From Cyanobacterium aponinum PCC 10605 (lineage in GTDB: Bacteria > Cyanobacteriota > Cyanobacteriia > Cyanobacteriales > Cyanobacteriaceae), in contig NC_019776.1 in NCBI RefSeq assembly GCF_000317675.1, positions 3,224,001 to 3,288,000 of the forward strand: a DNA stretch of 64,000 bases, read 5' to 3'. Numbering within the stretch: the stretch's first letter is position 1; the number at the start of each line of letters is the position of its first letter. A program made the translations under genes and the position numbers. The notes under the pieces were generated by a model, which was not told where the DNA came from, did not search any database, and was given only the letters and a program-made list of their open reading frames with translations. Positions 55,579 to 64,000 of this stretch are shown here, piece after piece.

Positions 55579-55737
55579 TAAGTTAGAGCAAACGAGGTTT
55601 GATATAATTTATGTTAACACAAATTCGAGGAAATGTGGAATCCTTCGGATATTTTTTTTGTTGGGCGATTCATCCCACGCCTATTTGATGTATTTTTTTA
55701 GTCGAAAATTAGGCGTGAGGCTTCTCGCCAATTAAGC

Positions 55738-56211
55738 TAAAACATTTGCTTCTGATTCATTAATTTTTTTGATGATTTCTTGACATTCTGCCTCGTTATT
55801 TTCAAAGCCAAAACTAGGAGATAAAGCCTCAACAACCATTTCTCTGCCTACTTTTTGATTGATATTATTCTTTGCTTTCTCAGCTACTCCCTCCATACCT
55901 CCAAGGAGAAAAATTTTAATGTCTTTGTTATCTCGATTGTAATTATAAAAAGCAGGAAATAAATCTGAGCCTGATATTTTCTCTTTTATTGGTTTTCCTA
56001 ACAGTTTCAACGCATATTGAAGGATTTTACTATCACATACTACATAGTCAGCAAGATGATAAGCCTTAAGAAAACTAGAATCTGTTTGTAGTTTAACAAG
56101 GTGATCCACATTTGGAGTTACAATTAACCCTCCTTTTGTACTTAATTCGGTTAGTAGTTCTGATAAAGATACATTATTGATGGTGATATTGAGAAAATTA
56201 ATTTTTTCCAT
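55738..56211 (-). pseudogene. 5' part of the interrupted WecG/TagA/CpsF glycosyltransferase gene
   Basis: 158 codons from ATG 56211 to the insertion: MEKINFLNITINNVSLSELL, the GGLIVTPNVDHLVKLQTDSSFLKAYHLADYVVCDSKILQYALKLLG region and IKIFLLGGMEGVAEKAKNNI. TPNVDHLV and the DYVVCDSK strand are family signatures. The frame runs only one codon (A) into the element before a stop, so the product lacks the C-terminal catalytic half. WecA-like, sugar-transferase and GT4 genes elsewhere in the window could have worked with this enzyme. Confidence 0.85.
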
Positions 56212-56284
56212 AAGGCTTAAAATAATTGCACGATTTTGTTTGAATATATGGATTAGATAGAAAAGCCTTGATTTAAAGATTTAA

Positions 56285-56872
56285 ATGAGAATTAATAGTA
56301 TCATATCCGTTTCAATAGCCTCATCAACAATATTACTGAGTTTACTGGGGCTATCTTCTGATAAGGTCAATGCTCTGACACTGGCTATTGCTAATACGAC
56401 AATGTGTAGTTTGAGTGATTTGGATGTTTCAATTGCTTGTGAGGGTGCTTTTGCAGGAAATAACGAAAATCAAGATTTAAGCGGACTATTCAATGTTAGC
56501 AATTGGACTCAATATGCAAAAGTTGACGGAGATAGCGGAACAAGTAATGGATTAACAGTCAATGGAGGAGGCACTTCTAGCACTTGGAGTTTAACAGGTA
56601 TAGATTTCAATTCGTTTGATATTATGGCCATTTTGAAAGGAGGTCCTACTTTTAGTGCTTATCTATTAGACAGTGCTGGTCTAAATTGGAATACAGATGG
56701 TATCTTGAAAGGTAATTACAAGCCAGGCCCTGGACTATCTCATTTCACCATATATACTTCTGCAAAAACTCCACAACCCGTACCTGAGCCTTTAACTATT
56801 TTGGGAACTGGATTAGCATTAGGATTAGGTGGTTTGTTTAAAAGTAAACAAAAACAAAAATTAGAGGGTTAA
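56285..56872 (+). CDS. PEP-CTERM sorting-domain protein
   Basis: 195 residues. A signal peptide (IISVSIASSTILLSLLGLSSDKVNALT) starts it, and the end, PVPEPLTILGTGLALGLGGLFKSKQKQK, is a PEP-CTERM tail: PEP motif, membrane helix, basic end. Such proteins are processed by an EpsH-type exosortase and are often found with exopolysaccharide genes. The middle is Ser/Gly/Thr-rich and beta-like with two Cys (TTMCSLSDLDVSIACEG). It is next to the interrupted WecG-like gene in divergent direction. No exosortase gene is in the window. Confidence 0.88.
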   Translation: MRINSIISVSIASSTILLSLLGLSSDKVNALTLAIANTTMCSLSDLDVSIACEGAFAGNNENQDLSGLFNVSNWTQYAKVDGDSGTSNGLTVNGGGTSSTWSLTGIDFNSFDIMAILKGGPTFSAYLLDSAGLNWNTDGILKGNYKPGPGLSHFTIYTSAKTPQPVPEPLTILGTGLALGLGGLFKSKQKQKLEG

Positions 56873-57248
56873 AGCATTATTTTTTAAATTTTTATACTTC
56901 GGTTATTGTTGATAGTTAATAAGTTTTTCTATAGATGATTTTACATCTGTTGGATAACAAAATCTAAAGTGAATATTATAAGTAATATAGCCCTTATTTA
57001 GTGAATAGTTGATAGTAAAAAACTTCTGACTCCTGATTTATACTTATTACCTCGCTAAACCTTAAAAACTGCTACTAACACCTCTGGTCAATAACTAATC
57101 TTGTTTATGAGTAACATCGGTTAGCAAAAACCAAAATGAACCACGAAGAATATTGTTATGGCTGTATCCTTCTCAACATCTACTATTGTCAATTATCAAT
57201 TATTTGAGATAAACTGATAACGATTATTTATCTATCAGGCGAATTAGT
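56873..57248. other. AT-rich intergenic region before the GH57 gene
   Basis: 376 bases with one GTGAATAGTTGATAG unit near 57000 but no full repeat block, no hairpin followed by U run and no ORF of note. It probably contains the GH57 promoter; none was fixed. Confidence 0.5.
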
Positions 57249-59498
57249 ATGTCTCATCCCCTGTATGTAGCCTTTATTTGGCATCAACATCAACCACTCT
57301 ATAAGTCTCGTCTCTCTAATCATGATTTCGGTGGTCAATATCGTTTGCCGTGGGTAAGATTACATGGGACAAAAGACTATCTGGACTTGATGTTAATTCT
57401 TGAGAAATATCCAAAGTTACATCAAACGGTTAACCTAGTTCCTTCCTTAATGTTGCAGTTAGAGGATTACGCCAAGGGAGATGTTTTAGATCCCTATTTA
57501 GCTCTAAGTTTGACGGCGGTTTCCCAACTAACGATACAACAAAAAGAATTTATTATTAATCACTTTTTCGATGCTAATCATTACCATATGATTCGCCCTC
57601 ATCGTCGCTATGATGAACTGTATCAAGAGCGTCATGATTTGGGGACAAAATGGTGTTTAAAAAATTGGCAGGATAATGATTATGCGGATGTTTTAGCGTG
57701 GCATAACTTAGCATGGATTGATCCTGTTTTTTGGGATGATCCAGAAATTGCAGGTTGGTTAAGAAAGGGTAAACGTTTTAATTTAGAAGATCGCAGAAAT
57801 ATTTGGAAAAAGCAAAGGGAAATAATTAGTCGCATCATACCTCAACATAAAAAGATGCAGGATGCAGGACAATTGGAAGTTACAACCACTCCTTATACTC
57901 ATCCTATCTTACCTTTGTTAGCGGATACTAATGCTGGACAGGTGGCAGTACCAAAAATGCGTTTACCTTCTGTGCGTTTCCAGTGGGAGGAGGATATTCC
58001 TCGTCATTTGGATAAGGCTTTGGCTATGTATCAAGAACGTTTTGGGCGATCGCCTCGTGGTTTGTGGCCTAGTGAACAATCAGTAAGTCCGACTATTTTA
58101 CCCCATGTGGCAAAAAGGGGATTTGACTGGTTATGTTCTGATGAGGGAGTGCTAGGAATATCCATTGAACATTACTTCTATCGGGATGAGACGGGCAATG
58201 TTTATGATCCTGATAGATTATATCGTCCTTATCGTTTAGAGACGGAGAACGGCGATTTAAGCATAGTATTTAGAGATCACCGTTTATCAGATTTGATAGG
58301 TTTTTCTTATGGTTCGATGACTGCGGATAATGCGGCAAAGGATTTAATCGGACATTTAGAAGCCATTTCCCGTCGTCTCAAAAGTAAGCAAGAAGAGGAT
58401 CAAACCAGTTTAGAACAACCTTGGTTAGTTACCATTGCCCTAGACGGAGAAAACTGCTGGGAGTTTTACGAGCAGGATGGCAAAATTTTCTTAGAAACCC
58501 TCTATGAAAGACTATCTCGTCAAGAGGATATACAATTAGTCACTGTTTCTGAATTTATTGATAAATTCCCCCCCACCGAAGTAATTAAACGCGATCGCCT
58601 CCATACAGGTTCATGGATTGACGCAAACTTCACCACATGGATTGGAGATCCCGATAAAAATAAAGCATGGGAATACCTCCAAGCCGCCAGAGAAACCCTT
58701 GCCAAACATCCTGAAGCCACAGAAACAACTAACCCAGAAGCATGGGAAGCCCTCTACGCCGCCGAAGGCTCAGACTGGTTTTGGTGGTTTGGCGATCCCC
58801 ATCACTCCAGCCATGATGATATGTTTGATCAACTTTTCAGGGAACATTTAATCGCCCTTTATCAAGCCTTAAAAGAGCCTGTACCCGAATATCTCTACAA
58901 ACCAGTAGCAGAACCGAGAAAACAAGAAGAAGACTATATCCCCGGTAGCTTTATTCATCCCCCCATTGATGGACAAGGAGAAGATGAAGATTGGGAAAGA
59001 GCAGGTAAAATTATTATTGGCGGCTCAAGGGGTACTATGCACCGCAGTAGCGTTATTCCTCGTATTTTCTACGGTTGGAATCACCTCAGTTTCTATCTTC
59101 GTTTTGACTTAAAACAGGGCATAAACTCTGGCAAAGATTTACCCTCAGAACTTCATTTAGCTTGGTATTTTGCCGATGTGGTAGGTTCTAATAACGGTTT
59201 ACCTTTAGCAGATGTACCAGATAAAGATCCTGTTAACCACTATTTCCGCTATCACTTGGGAATTCATATTCCCTCTCAAACCTGTTGGTTAGAGGAAGCT
59301 GGAGGGGATTTTAAATGGCATTCCCGTCATTGTGAAGTAAGAATAGCACTCGATCGCGCTTTAGAGATTGCTTTCCCTTGGAAAAATCTGCACGTTGACC
59401 CAGATCAAAAAATATATTTAGTCGCAGTCTTAGCAGATAATGGTAAATTTAAGGAAGCATTAACCCAAGAACATCCTATCTGTATTCAAGTACCATAG
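57249..59498 (+). CDS. GH57-family glycoside hydrolase / alpha-glucan enzyme
   Basis: 749 residues. The GH57 domain starts YVAFIWHQHQPLYK, with QTVNLVPSLMLQLEDY, the region VRFQWEEDIPRHLDKALAMYQ, the nucleophile motif LWPSEQSVSPTILPHVAKRGFDWLCSDEG and the acid strand TIALDGENCWEFYEQDG. The C-terminal 170 residues form a beta-rich carbohydrate-binding-like part (LSFYLRFDLKQG; HSRHCEVRIALDRALEIAFPW). GH57 enzymes act on alpha-glucans (amylase, branching enzyme or pullulanase), and glycogen metabolism is the likely role; exact activity is not clear. No signal peptide, so it is cytosolic. Confidence 0.9.
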   Translation: MSHPLYVAFIWHQHQPLYKSRLSNHDFGGQYRLPWVRLHGTKDYLDLMLILEKYPKLHQTVNLVPSLMLQLEDYAKGDVLDPYLALSLTAVSQLTIQQKEFIINHFFDANHYHMIRPHRRYDELYQERHDLGTKWCLKNWQDNDYADVLAWHNLAWIDPVFWDDPEIAGWLRKGKRFNLEDRRNIWKKQREIISRIIPQHKKMQDAGQLEVTTTPYTHPILPLLADTNAGQVAVPKMRLPSVRFQWEEDIPRHLDKALAMYQERFGRSPRGLWPSEQSVSPTILPHVAKRGFDWLCSDEGVLGISIEHYFYRDETGNVYDPDRLYRPYRLETENGDLSIVFRDHRLSDLIGFSYGSMTADNAAKDLIGHLEAISRRLKSKQEEDQTSLEQPWLVTIALDGENCWEFYEQDGKIFLETLYERLSRQEDIQLVTVSEFIDKFPPTEVIKRDRLHTGSWIDANFTTWIGDPDKNKAWEYLQAARETLAKHPEATETTNPEAWEALYAAEGSDWFWWFGDPHHSSHDDMFDQLFREHLIALYQALKEPVPEYLYKPVAEPRKQEEDYIPGSFIHPPIDGQGEDEDWERAGKIIIGGSRGTMHRSSVIPRIFYGWNHLSFYLRFDLKQGINSGKDLPSELHLAWYFADVVGSNNGLPLADVPDKDPVNHYFRYHLGIHIPSQTCWLEEAGGDFKWHSRHCEVRIALDRALEIAFPWKNLHVDPDQKIYLVAVLADNGKFKEALTQEHPICIQVP

Positions 59499-59695
59499 GA
59501 GTTTAGAGTTTGGGGGAGAGGGAGATGAGGTGATGGGGGGATGGGGAAATAAGTAATGATTAATGAGTGTTCAGATTTCTTAATTCTTAATTCTTAATTC
59601 TTAATTCTCAACTATTCACCTTTGCCCCTTGCCCTTTTAACTTTGCCCTTTCCTTAATTACTCATTATCTGTCATTCTCCAACATCTAATAGTTA
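59499..59695. repeat. Directional heptamer-repeat block, GH57-CheW gap
   Basis: GGGAGATGAGGTGATGGGGGGATGGGG, then AAGTAATGATTAATGAGTG, three TTAATTC heptamers, ATTCACC and a TTTGCCCCTTGCCC tract. The same order and direction as the blocks at 5555 and 8040. Confidence 0.75.
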
Positions 59696-59701
59696 ACTCT
59701 T

Positions 59702-60184
59702 ATGAATACCGCTAATTTACCAAATCAACCATCTTCGAGTACGGAAAAAGTAAAATTGCTAGTATTTTCTATTGGTAATCTTAATACTGCCTTACACATC
59801 GATGCAGTGGAAAAAGTGGTTAACTATAATCAAATATTTGGTAGTGGTTTAAATCATTTTGGTTTAGTCAATTTAGGCGATAAAGAAATTACCGTTGTTG
59901 ATTTACATAAAAAGTTATTTAACTCTCCTCAAGCATTATCCACAGAAGGAAAAAAATATCTATTATTAGTGAAAAATAGCGGTGGTGAAACTTTTGGAAT
60001 TGTTATTTCTCAAACTCCAGAATTATACGATGTTCCCTTAAATGTGATTAGAATTTTACCACCTTCTTATCGTCGAGCAGACACCCTTAAAATTGCCTCC
60101 CATGTAGCTGTTTTTAGGGAAAATGAAGAGGAAAAAACTATTTTCTTACTTGATCCAGATGAATTAATTAACCCTAACACCTAA
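59702..60184 (+). CDS. CheW-like domain protein
   Basis: 160 residues. A single CheW domain follows a short tail: KLLVFSIGNLNTALHIDAVEKVVNYNQIFGSGLNHFGLVNLGDKEITVVDLHKKLF, with YLLLVKNSGGETFGIVISQTPELYDVPLNVIRILPPSYR. CheW adapters link chemoreceptors to CheA. No che or pix/pil genes are adjacent, so it may serve phototaxis or pilus systems elsewhere. It is flanked by repeat blocks on both sides. Confidence 0.85.
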   Translation: MNTANLPNQPSSSTEKVKLLVFSIGNLNTALHIDAVEKVVNYNQIFGSGLNHFGLVNLGDKEITVVDLHKKLFNSPQALSTEGKKYLLLVKNSGGETFGIVISQTPELYDVPLNVIRILPPSYRRADTLKIASHVAVFRENEEEKTIFLLDPDELINPNT

Positions 60185-60188
60185 TTTA

Positions 60189-60450
60189 ACTTCAGTTTAG
60201 TTTAAGAATATCAGATAAGGGTAGGTGTCAGGTTTCAGGTTGCAGGTGTCAGGATGTTTAGGGGATGAGGGGAGAGGGAGAAGTAGAGGGTTAGGGTATT
60301 AGGGGTAAAAGAGAGTTCGCTGTGCTTGTACATTCCTTTCAATCGTGAACGGAGTTTTTAATTATCAACTATTCACTATTCACTATTCACTATTCACTAA
60401 TTGCCCTTTTCGCCATCACTCATAGATAAAAATTTATCCTGAACTCAGGT
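60189..60450. repeat. 262-bp MITE copy without clear target duplication
   Basis: Starts ACTTCAGTTTAG (just after the CheW stop) and ends CTGAACTCAGGT close to the sdhA stop. Inside are GTTTAAGAATATC, AGATAAGGGTAGG, CAGGTTT heptamers, G-rich runs, CTATTCA heptamers and the GATAAAAATTTATCC stretch. It is very like the copy at 62449. The flanks do not share a direct repeat, so it is old or shifted. Confidence 0.7.
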
Positions 60451-60456
60451 TAACGC

Positions 60457-62208
60457 CTAATATTTTCTTTCCTTTGGTTCAAACATATTAATTACAACGG
60501 GCATATAATCAATTTTTACTCCCCTCGAAGAATAGTAAGCAAGGGTATGTTGTAAGTATTGTTGATCATTTCTGCCGGGAAAATCCTCCCGTGAATGCGC
60601 CCCTCTGCTTTCTTGACGATGAAAGGCGGAAGTTAAAATTATTTCACCTACTATCATGATATTTTGTAATTCAAGGGCTTCGATTAATTCTTGATTCCAA
60701 TAACGACTCTTATCATCAAGATATATTTGACTATATTTAGCCTTTAAGTTCTGAATACGACTTAATCCCTCTCCCATTACTTCTTCAGTGCGAAATACGC
60801 CACAATGCTCCGTCATGCAGTCTTGAAATTCCTGTCTCAAACTATTTATGCGAATATTACCTTTTTGGTTTAGTAAATCTTTAATGCGTTTTTCCGCTTT
60901 AGCTAAATATTTCTTTTCATCAATGTCAGGTAAATTACGATTGGAAACATAAGATGCGATCGCACGTCCTACTCTTCTACCATAAACCACACATTCAAGG
61001 AGAGAATTACTACCAAGACGATTCGCCCCATGCACTGATACACAGGCACATTCTCCTGCCGCAAAAAATCCCTCTGTCAATTCTTCTCCATTAAGTCTCA
61101 CTCTACCATCGGTATTAACGGGAATCCCCCCCATACAATAATGAGCAGTTGGGCGCACAGGCATGGGTTGAGTTACCGCATCAACCCCCACTAAACGATG
61201 AGCTTCTTCCCAACAAAACGGTACACGACTCATTATCTTTTCTTTACCCATGTGGGTTAAGTCTAAATGAACATAAATACCGCCACTACTACCGTCAGGA
61301 TTAATACCCCTTCCTGCTCGAATTTCCATCACTATCGCACGGGAGGTAATGTCACGGGGTGCTAATTCCATCTGATTGGGGGCGTAACGTGCCATAAATC
61401 TTTCCCCTTCGCTGTTGCGTAGATATGCCCCTTCTCCTCGCACTGCTTCAGAAATTAATACTCCCACAGGATACAATCCCGTTGGGTGAAACTGCACAAA
61501 TTCCATATCTTCTAAGGGTAAAGATGCGTTCGGCGTAGCCGCACCTTTGGTGAGCGCACTCATGGCTAAACCATCTCCAGTAGAAGCATAATCATTAGAA
61601 GTGGTATTAAATACCCTACCATAGCCCCCCGTAGCAAACATTATCGCCTTTGCAGAAACTATCTCTAAACGCCCATCACCGATGTTAAACATCACTACCC
61701 CTTTGGCTTCTTTCCCCTCAAAAATTAATTCCATCACATACCATTCTTCGTAGATGGTGACACCAAAACGGCGTAAATTATTGACTAATTCATGGAGTAT
61801 AGCATGACCTGTTTTATCGGCGGCGTAACAGGTGCGTTTATGAGAATGCCCTCCAAATGCTCTCTGGGCAATTCTACCATCTTCTAAACGGGAAAATAAC
61901 ACTCCTAAATGTTCTAACTCGATGATTACTTCTGGTGCTTCTTTGGTAAGATATTCCACTGCATCTTGATCAGCTAAATAGTCTGAACCTTTAACAGTGT
62001 CAAAGGCGTGGGCTTTCCATCCGTCATCGGGATCAACATTTTTTAAACTGGCGGCGATACCCCCTTGTGCGGCCACAGAATGCGATCGAATTGGGTGAGT
62101 TTTTGCCACTAAAGCAACATCTAAGGCTGGATTTTGTTTTTTGATTTCTAATGCCGCACGACATCCTGCTAAACCACCACCAACAATAAATACATCATGC
62201 TTGAACAT
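60457..62208 (-). CDS. sdhA: Succinate dehydrogenase / fumarate reductase flavoprotein subunit
   Basis: 583 residues. FAD binding at the N-terminus (VFIVGGGLAGCRAALEI), the flavinylation region SHSVAAQGGIAASLKN, QRAFGGHSHKRTCYAADKTGHAILH, the active site HPTGLYP and GEGAYLRNSEGERFM, and the C-terminal YCMGGIPVNTDGRV and NRLGSNSLLECVVYGRRVG are visible. It oxidises succinate at the membrane and feeds electrons to plastoquinone. sdhB is not adjacent, as in other cyanobacteria. The gene is intact. Confidence 0.93.
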   Translation of the reverse strand: MFKHDVFIVGGGLAGCRAALEIKKQNPALDVALVAKTHPIRSHSVAAQGGIAASLKNVDPDDGWKAHAFDTVKGSDYLADQDAVEYLTKEAPEVIIELEHLGVLFSRLEDGRIAQRAFGGHSHKRTCYAADKTGHAILHELVNNLRRFGVTIYEEWYVMELIFEGKEAKGVVMFNIGDGRLEIVSAKAIMFATGGYGRVFNTTSNDYASTGDGLAMSALTKGAATPNASLPLEDMEFVQFHPTGLYPVGVLISEAVRGEGAYLRNSEGERFMARYAPNQMELAPRDITSRAIVMEIRAGRGINPDGSSGGIYVHLDLTHMGKEKIMSRVPFCWEEAHRLVGVDAVTQPMPVRPTAHYCMGGIPVNTDGRVRLNGEELTEGFFAAGECACVSVHGANRLGSNSLLECVVYGRRVGRAIASYVSNRNLPDIDEKKYLAKAEKRIKDLLNQKGNIRINSLRQEFQDCMTEHCGVFRTEEVMGEGLSRIQNLKAKYSQIYLDDKSRYWNQELIEALELQNIMIVGEIILTSAFHRQESRGAHSREDFPGRNDQQYLQHTLAYYSSRGVKIDYMPVVINMFEPKERKY

Positions 62209-62343
62209 TTTGGCTTTCCCTTTTTTTACTAGGTGCGATCGAGTTTTAACTTTTTCTATATTTTATTATTAACTGATGTTACGCAAAAAGATAATTAGTT
62301 GTTGTTTTGAGGTATCAGGTGTCAGGTTTAAAGTCAGAAAAAT

Positions 62344-62972
62344 TCACCCTTTTTTATTTTGACTTAGTTTTTCGATTAAACTATGTAACATTCTGCCAAT
62401 TTCCTCACATTTGTTTAAAGTAACTTTTAATTCTTGCTCTTTAAGATAACCTCAGTTCGGTTTAAGAATATTGGATAAGGGTAGGTGTCAGGTTTCAGGT
62501 TGCAGGTTGCAGGTGTTGAGAGAAAGTAATGAGTAACAAATAATGAGTGTTCGGGGTTTTTAATTCCTAATTCTTAATTTTTCCTTTGCCCTCCCCCCTC
62601 TTGAGGGGGGATAAAGGGGGGTTCGCCTCTTGCCTCTTGCCTTTTGCCTTTTTTTCTCCATCATTCATAGATGAAAATTTATCCCGAACTCAGGTTAAGA
62701 TAGCCTAATCGTCCTATAATCATCAAATGAGTTTCTAATTCTTTGAGTGAGCCATTTGCCATAGAAAGATGACGAATATAATCACCCAAATGGTTTCTCC
62801 CTTTTCCTTCTGCGATGTTGGCAGGAATTGAAACTGCGGCTCTTTGTATTTGACTACTTAAACCATAAATTTCTGTTTTGGGAAATAGAGAAGTTAATTG
62901 ATAACATATTACTACCAAATCCATTGATTTTTGTCAAACCGTTAAATCTCGATAACTTTTTAGTTCAATCAT
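62344..62972 (-). pseudogene. Four-helix-bundle (S23/avd-like) protein gene, interrupted twice
   Basis: The restored protein is 124 residues: MIELKSYRDLTV-[W]-QKSMDLVVICYQLTSLFPKTEIYGLSSQIQRAAVSIPANIAEGKGRN and, after the MITE, KEQELKVTLNKCEEIGRMLHSLIEKL. Two lesions are visible. TGA at 62934-62936 replaces a codon that is Trp in relatives, and a 247-bp MITE at 62449-62695 splits codons near residue 92. Removal of the MITE and one target copy restores the frame exactly. The 81-residue ORF from ATG 62924 is only the middle piece. The family is linked to rRNA intervening sequences and to diversity-generating retroelement accessory proteins, and it has no known enzyme role. Confidence 0.88.
62449..62695. 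mobile_element. 247-bp MITE with 7-bp target duplication
   Basis: Begins ACCTCAGTTCGG and ends CCGAACTCAGGT, with 12-bp inverted ends that differ at one base. Flanked by perfect TAAGATA copies at 62442-62448 and 62696-62702. Inside are GTTTAAGAATATT, GGATAAGGGTAGG, CAGGTTT heptamers, AGTAATG units, a TTAATTC tract, CCCCCCTCTTGAGGGGGG and TTTGCC runs. There is no ORF, so it must be moved in trans. It is the best-defined copy of its family in the window and lies inside a gene. Confidence 0.92.
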
Positions 62973-63320
62973 TTTTATTATTTCCCTTAAGGGGGGACAA
63001 TAACTCTAAAAACCTTATAGGTAGCAGGTAGCAGGTGTTAGGTGTTAGGTTTTGTCTCCACTAATATTTATCATTATCTCTATTTACTCAATGGTTCAAA
63101 TAATAGGCAAAACTATTGGATTATCAACATTTTGAGATAATATGTCGGGCTATTTATTTCGTAAAGACAAAATACTGTTCATGTATTTAAAACCTGCAAC
63201 CTGAAACCTGAAACCTAAAACCTACCCTCACTGCAGTTTCATTGTCTCCCCGTCAGATTATTTCCTGAAACCTGAAACCTCCCTTAACTTAACACATCAA
63301 TAAGTGCGTAACGTCAGTTA
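62973..63320. repeat. Inverted heptamer tracts before dnaK's 3' end
   Basis: A GGTAGCAGGTAGCAGGTGTTAGG tract (63021-63043) and an ACCTGCAACCTGAAACCTGAAACC tract (63193-63216) are inverted relative to each other and could pair across about 150 bases. A third CCTGAAACCTGAAACC lies at 63265-63280. No gene is seen between them. Confidence 0.6.
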
Positions 63321-64000
63321 TTAAAACCAATCATCATCATCATTCCAATCATTTTCATAGGGGATTTCTCTATCTTTACTTACACGATAGCCTCTTTCTG
63401 GGGGATAATCAGGAGAGCGACGGGAAGGAGTGCGGGGAGGGGGAGTGGGACGAGAAACACTGCTACCACTGTAAGGGGTATTACTCGCAGGAGGGGGAGA
63501 ATAGGGATCTCGATAATCTCTACGGGAATCACGACTAGGGTTCACTTTACCACCATAAAGAGTTGTATCAGGGCTATTGCGGTAAACATTCCGACGATCG
63601 CGCGGATTATAGTCAAAATCGTCGTCATCATCACCGATAAAAGTTTTTTTGATGGACTCGAAAAAGCCTTCTTCCTCATCGTTATACTGCAAACGGACTT
63701 CTCGATTTAATTCATATAAAACATCTTCTAAATCCGCTTGAGAACGATCTAAACGGCGATCGTCATCTTGTTCTAAACTATCTAATATCTCCCGACAAAG
63801 ATTATCTATATCTCGACGGTAAGGATTAGTGAATTGACTACCAAAGTCGAGGGTAACTTCCCTTAGTCTTCTTTGTGCTTGATCTGTCAAAGCCTTTGCC
63901 CGATTACGCTTTTCGACGCGATCGCGCCTTTCCCTATCTTCTCTAGCAAACTCATCAGCTTCTTGAATCATGCGATTAATTTCTGACTGAGAAAGAGTAG
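63321..64000 (-). CDS. dnaK: DnaK (Hsp70) C-terminal part, gene continues past the window
   Basis: The frame is open to the end of the window. It starts within TLSQSEINRMIQEADEFAREDRERRDRVEKRNRAKAL, the helical lid of Hsp70, and continues ALTDQAQRRLREVTLDFG. The last 100 or so residues are disordered, rich in Asp, Arg, Pro and Ser, ending NDWNDDDDWF instead of the EEVD-like end. A long charged tail like this is known in cyanobacterial DnaK3/DnaK1-type paralogues, so this is probably a paralogue rather than the main DnaK2. The ATPase domain is outside the window. Confidence 0.85.
   Translation of the reverse strand, partial: TLSQSEINRMIQEADEFAREDRERRDRVEKRNRAKALTDQAQRRLREVTLDFGSQFTNPYRRDIDNLCREILDSLEQDDDRRLDRSQADLEDVLYELNREVRLQYNDEEEGFFESIKKTFIGDDDDDFDYNPRDRRNVYRNSPDTTLYGGKVNPSRDSRRDYRDPYSPPPASNTPYSGSSVSRPTPPPRTPSRRSPDYPPERGYRVSKDREIPYENDWNDDDDWF

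Larger units (their letters stand above)
54310..55737 (-). mobile_element. TnpB element inserted in the WecG/TagA/CpsF gene
   Basis: 1428 bp, TnpB-only IS200/IS605 type, read on the minus strand. The left junction follows AATGTTTTA and the right end (GGGTAGTTCA) abuts CTTGTCGGAG; removing the element joins TTTTA to CTTGTC and restores N-V-L-L-V-G-V-G in frame. There is no target duplication, as expected for this family. The left end has an imperfect hairpin (TCACGCCTA / TAGGCGTGGGA on the minus strand), and the right end CCCACACCG / CGGTGTTGGG. One A could belong to either side, so boundaries have a one-base ambiguity. No tnpA is present. Confidence 0.9.

Noticed and set aside
62679-62924. 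81-residue four-helix-bundle protein as a complete gene
   Set aside because: Its last residues are MITE sequence and its start lies after a nonsense codon; the true gene spans 62344-62972.
1-64000. tRNA, rRNA, tmRNA or known riboswitches
   Set aside because: The gaps were read for T-loop-like GGTTCAAATCC motifs and classic riboswitch cores and none was recognised; a covariance-model search would be needed to exclude them.

Overview
The window looks like chromosomal DNA of an AT-rich, probably unicellular cyanobacterium. It has many HIP1-type GCGATCGC octamers, a PsbQ (CyanoQ) lipoprotein gene, ferredoxin-type sulfite reductase, several cyanobacterial DUF families (DUF1997, DUF1823, DUF2887), a PEP-CTERM protein and abundant heptanucleotide repeats between genes. 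A Cyanobacterium/Geminocystis-like host is a guess from composition and gene style, not something proved here.

Layout. 1-3759: a minus-strand pseudopilin cluster (PilX-, PilV-, GspH- and PilW-like) split by a DUF2887/Rpn nuclease gene. 4285-18803: housekeeping and surface genes (tyrS, WD40 protein, bioF, FHA protein, WecA-like transferase, HtrA-type protease, a NERD-helicase-pentapeptide fusion, a MacB-like permease, DUF1997, a GT4 glycosyltransferase). 19150-20505: a TnpB-only IS200/IS605-type element. 20673-33307: sir, feoA, polysaccharide genes, ssb, pdhB, secD-secF, a solute-binding protein with a DivIVA-like coiled-coil partner, rimM. 33695-44107: an accessory island with a membrane-anchored coiled-coil McrB-like ATPase, a DUF2357-like protein, an SF1 helicase with an altered motif II, a two-HKD PLD-family protein and a 792-residue unknown. 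44318-53506: psbQ, glmU, a persulfide dioxygenase-rhodanese-TauE operon, an orphan histidine kinase and small conserved genes. 53569-56211: a WecG/TagA/CpsF glycosyltransferase gene split by a second TnpB element. 56285-64000: a PEP-CTERM protein, a GH57 enzyme, a CheW-like protein, sdhA, a MITE-interrupted four-helix-bundle gene and the 3' end of a dnaK.

The most notable locus is the 33.7-44.1 kb island. Its parts (coiled coils, McrB-like AAA ATPase, DUF2357, UPF1/DNA2-like helicase, PLD nuclease) resemble the expanded McrBC-type systems called CoCoNuTs, here with a membrane anchor and an unrecognised large partner. Three of its genes carry one lesion each (a frameshift, an in-frame TGA, an in-frame TAA) and a fourth small gene seems to survive only as remnants. 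It is therefore either a defence island in decay or, less likely, one that uses recoding.

The second theme is mobile DNA whose history can be read base by base. The TnpB element at 54310-55737 sits in the glycosyltransferase gene with no target duplication, and joining its flanks restores an intact reading frame. A 247-bp MITE at 62449-62695 interrupts another gene with a perfect 7-bp target duplication. Related MITEs with ACCTcAGTTCGG-type ends, and directional blocks of heptamer repeats, fill most of the larger intergenic gaps.
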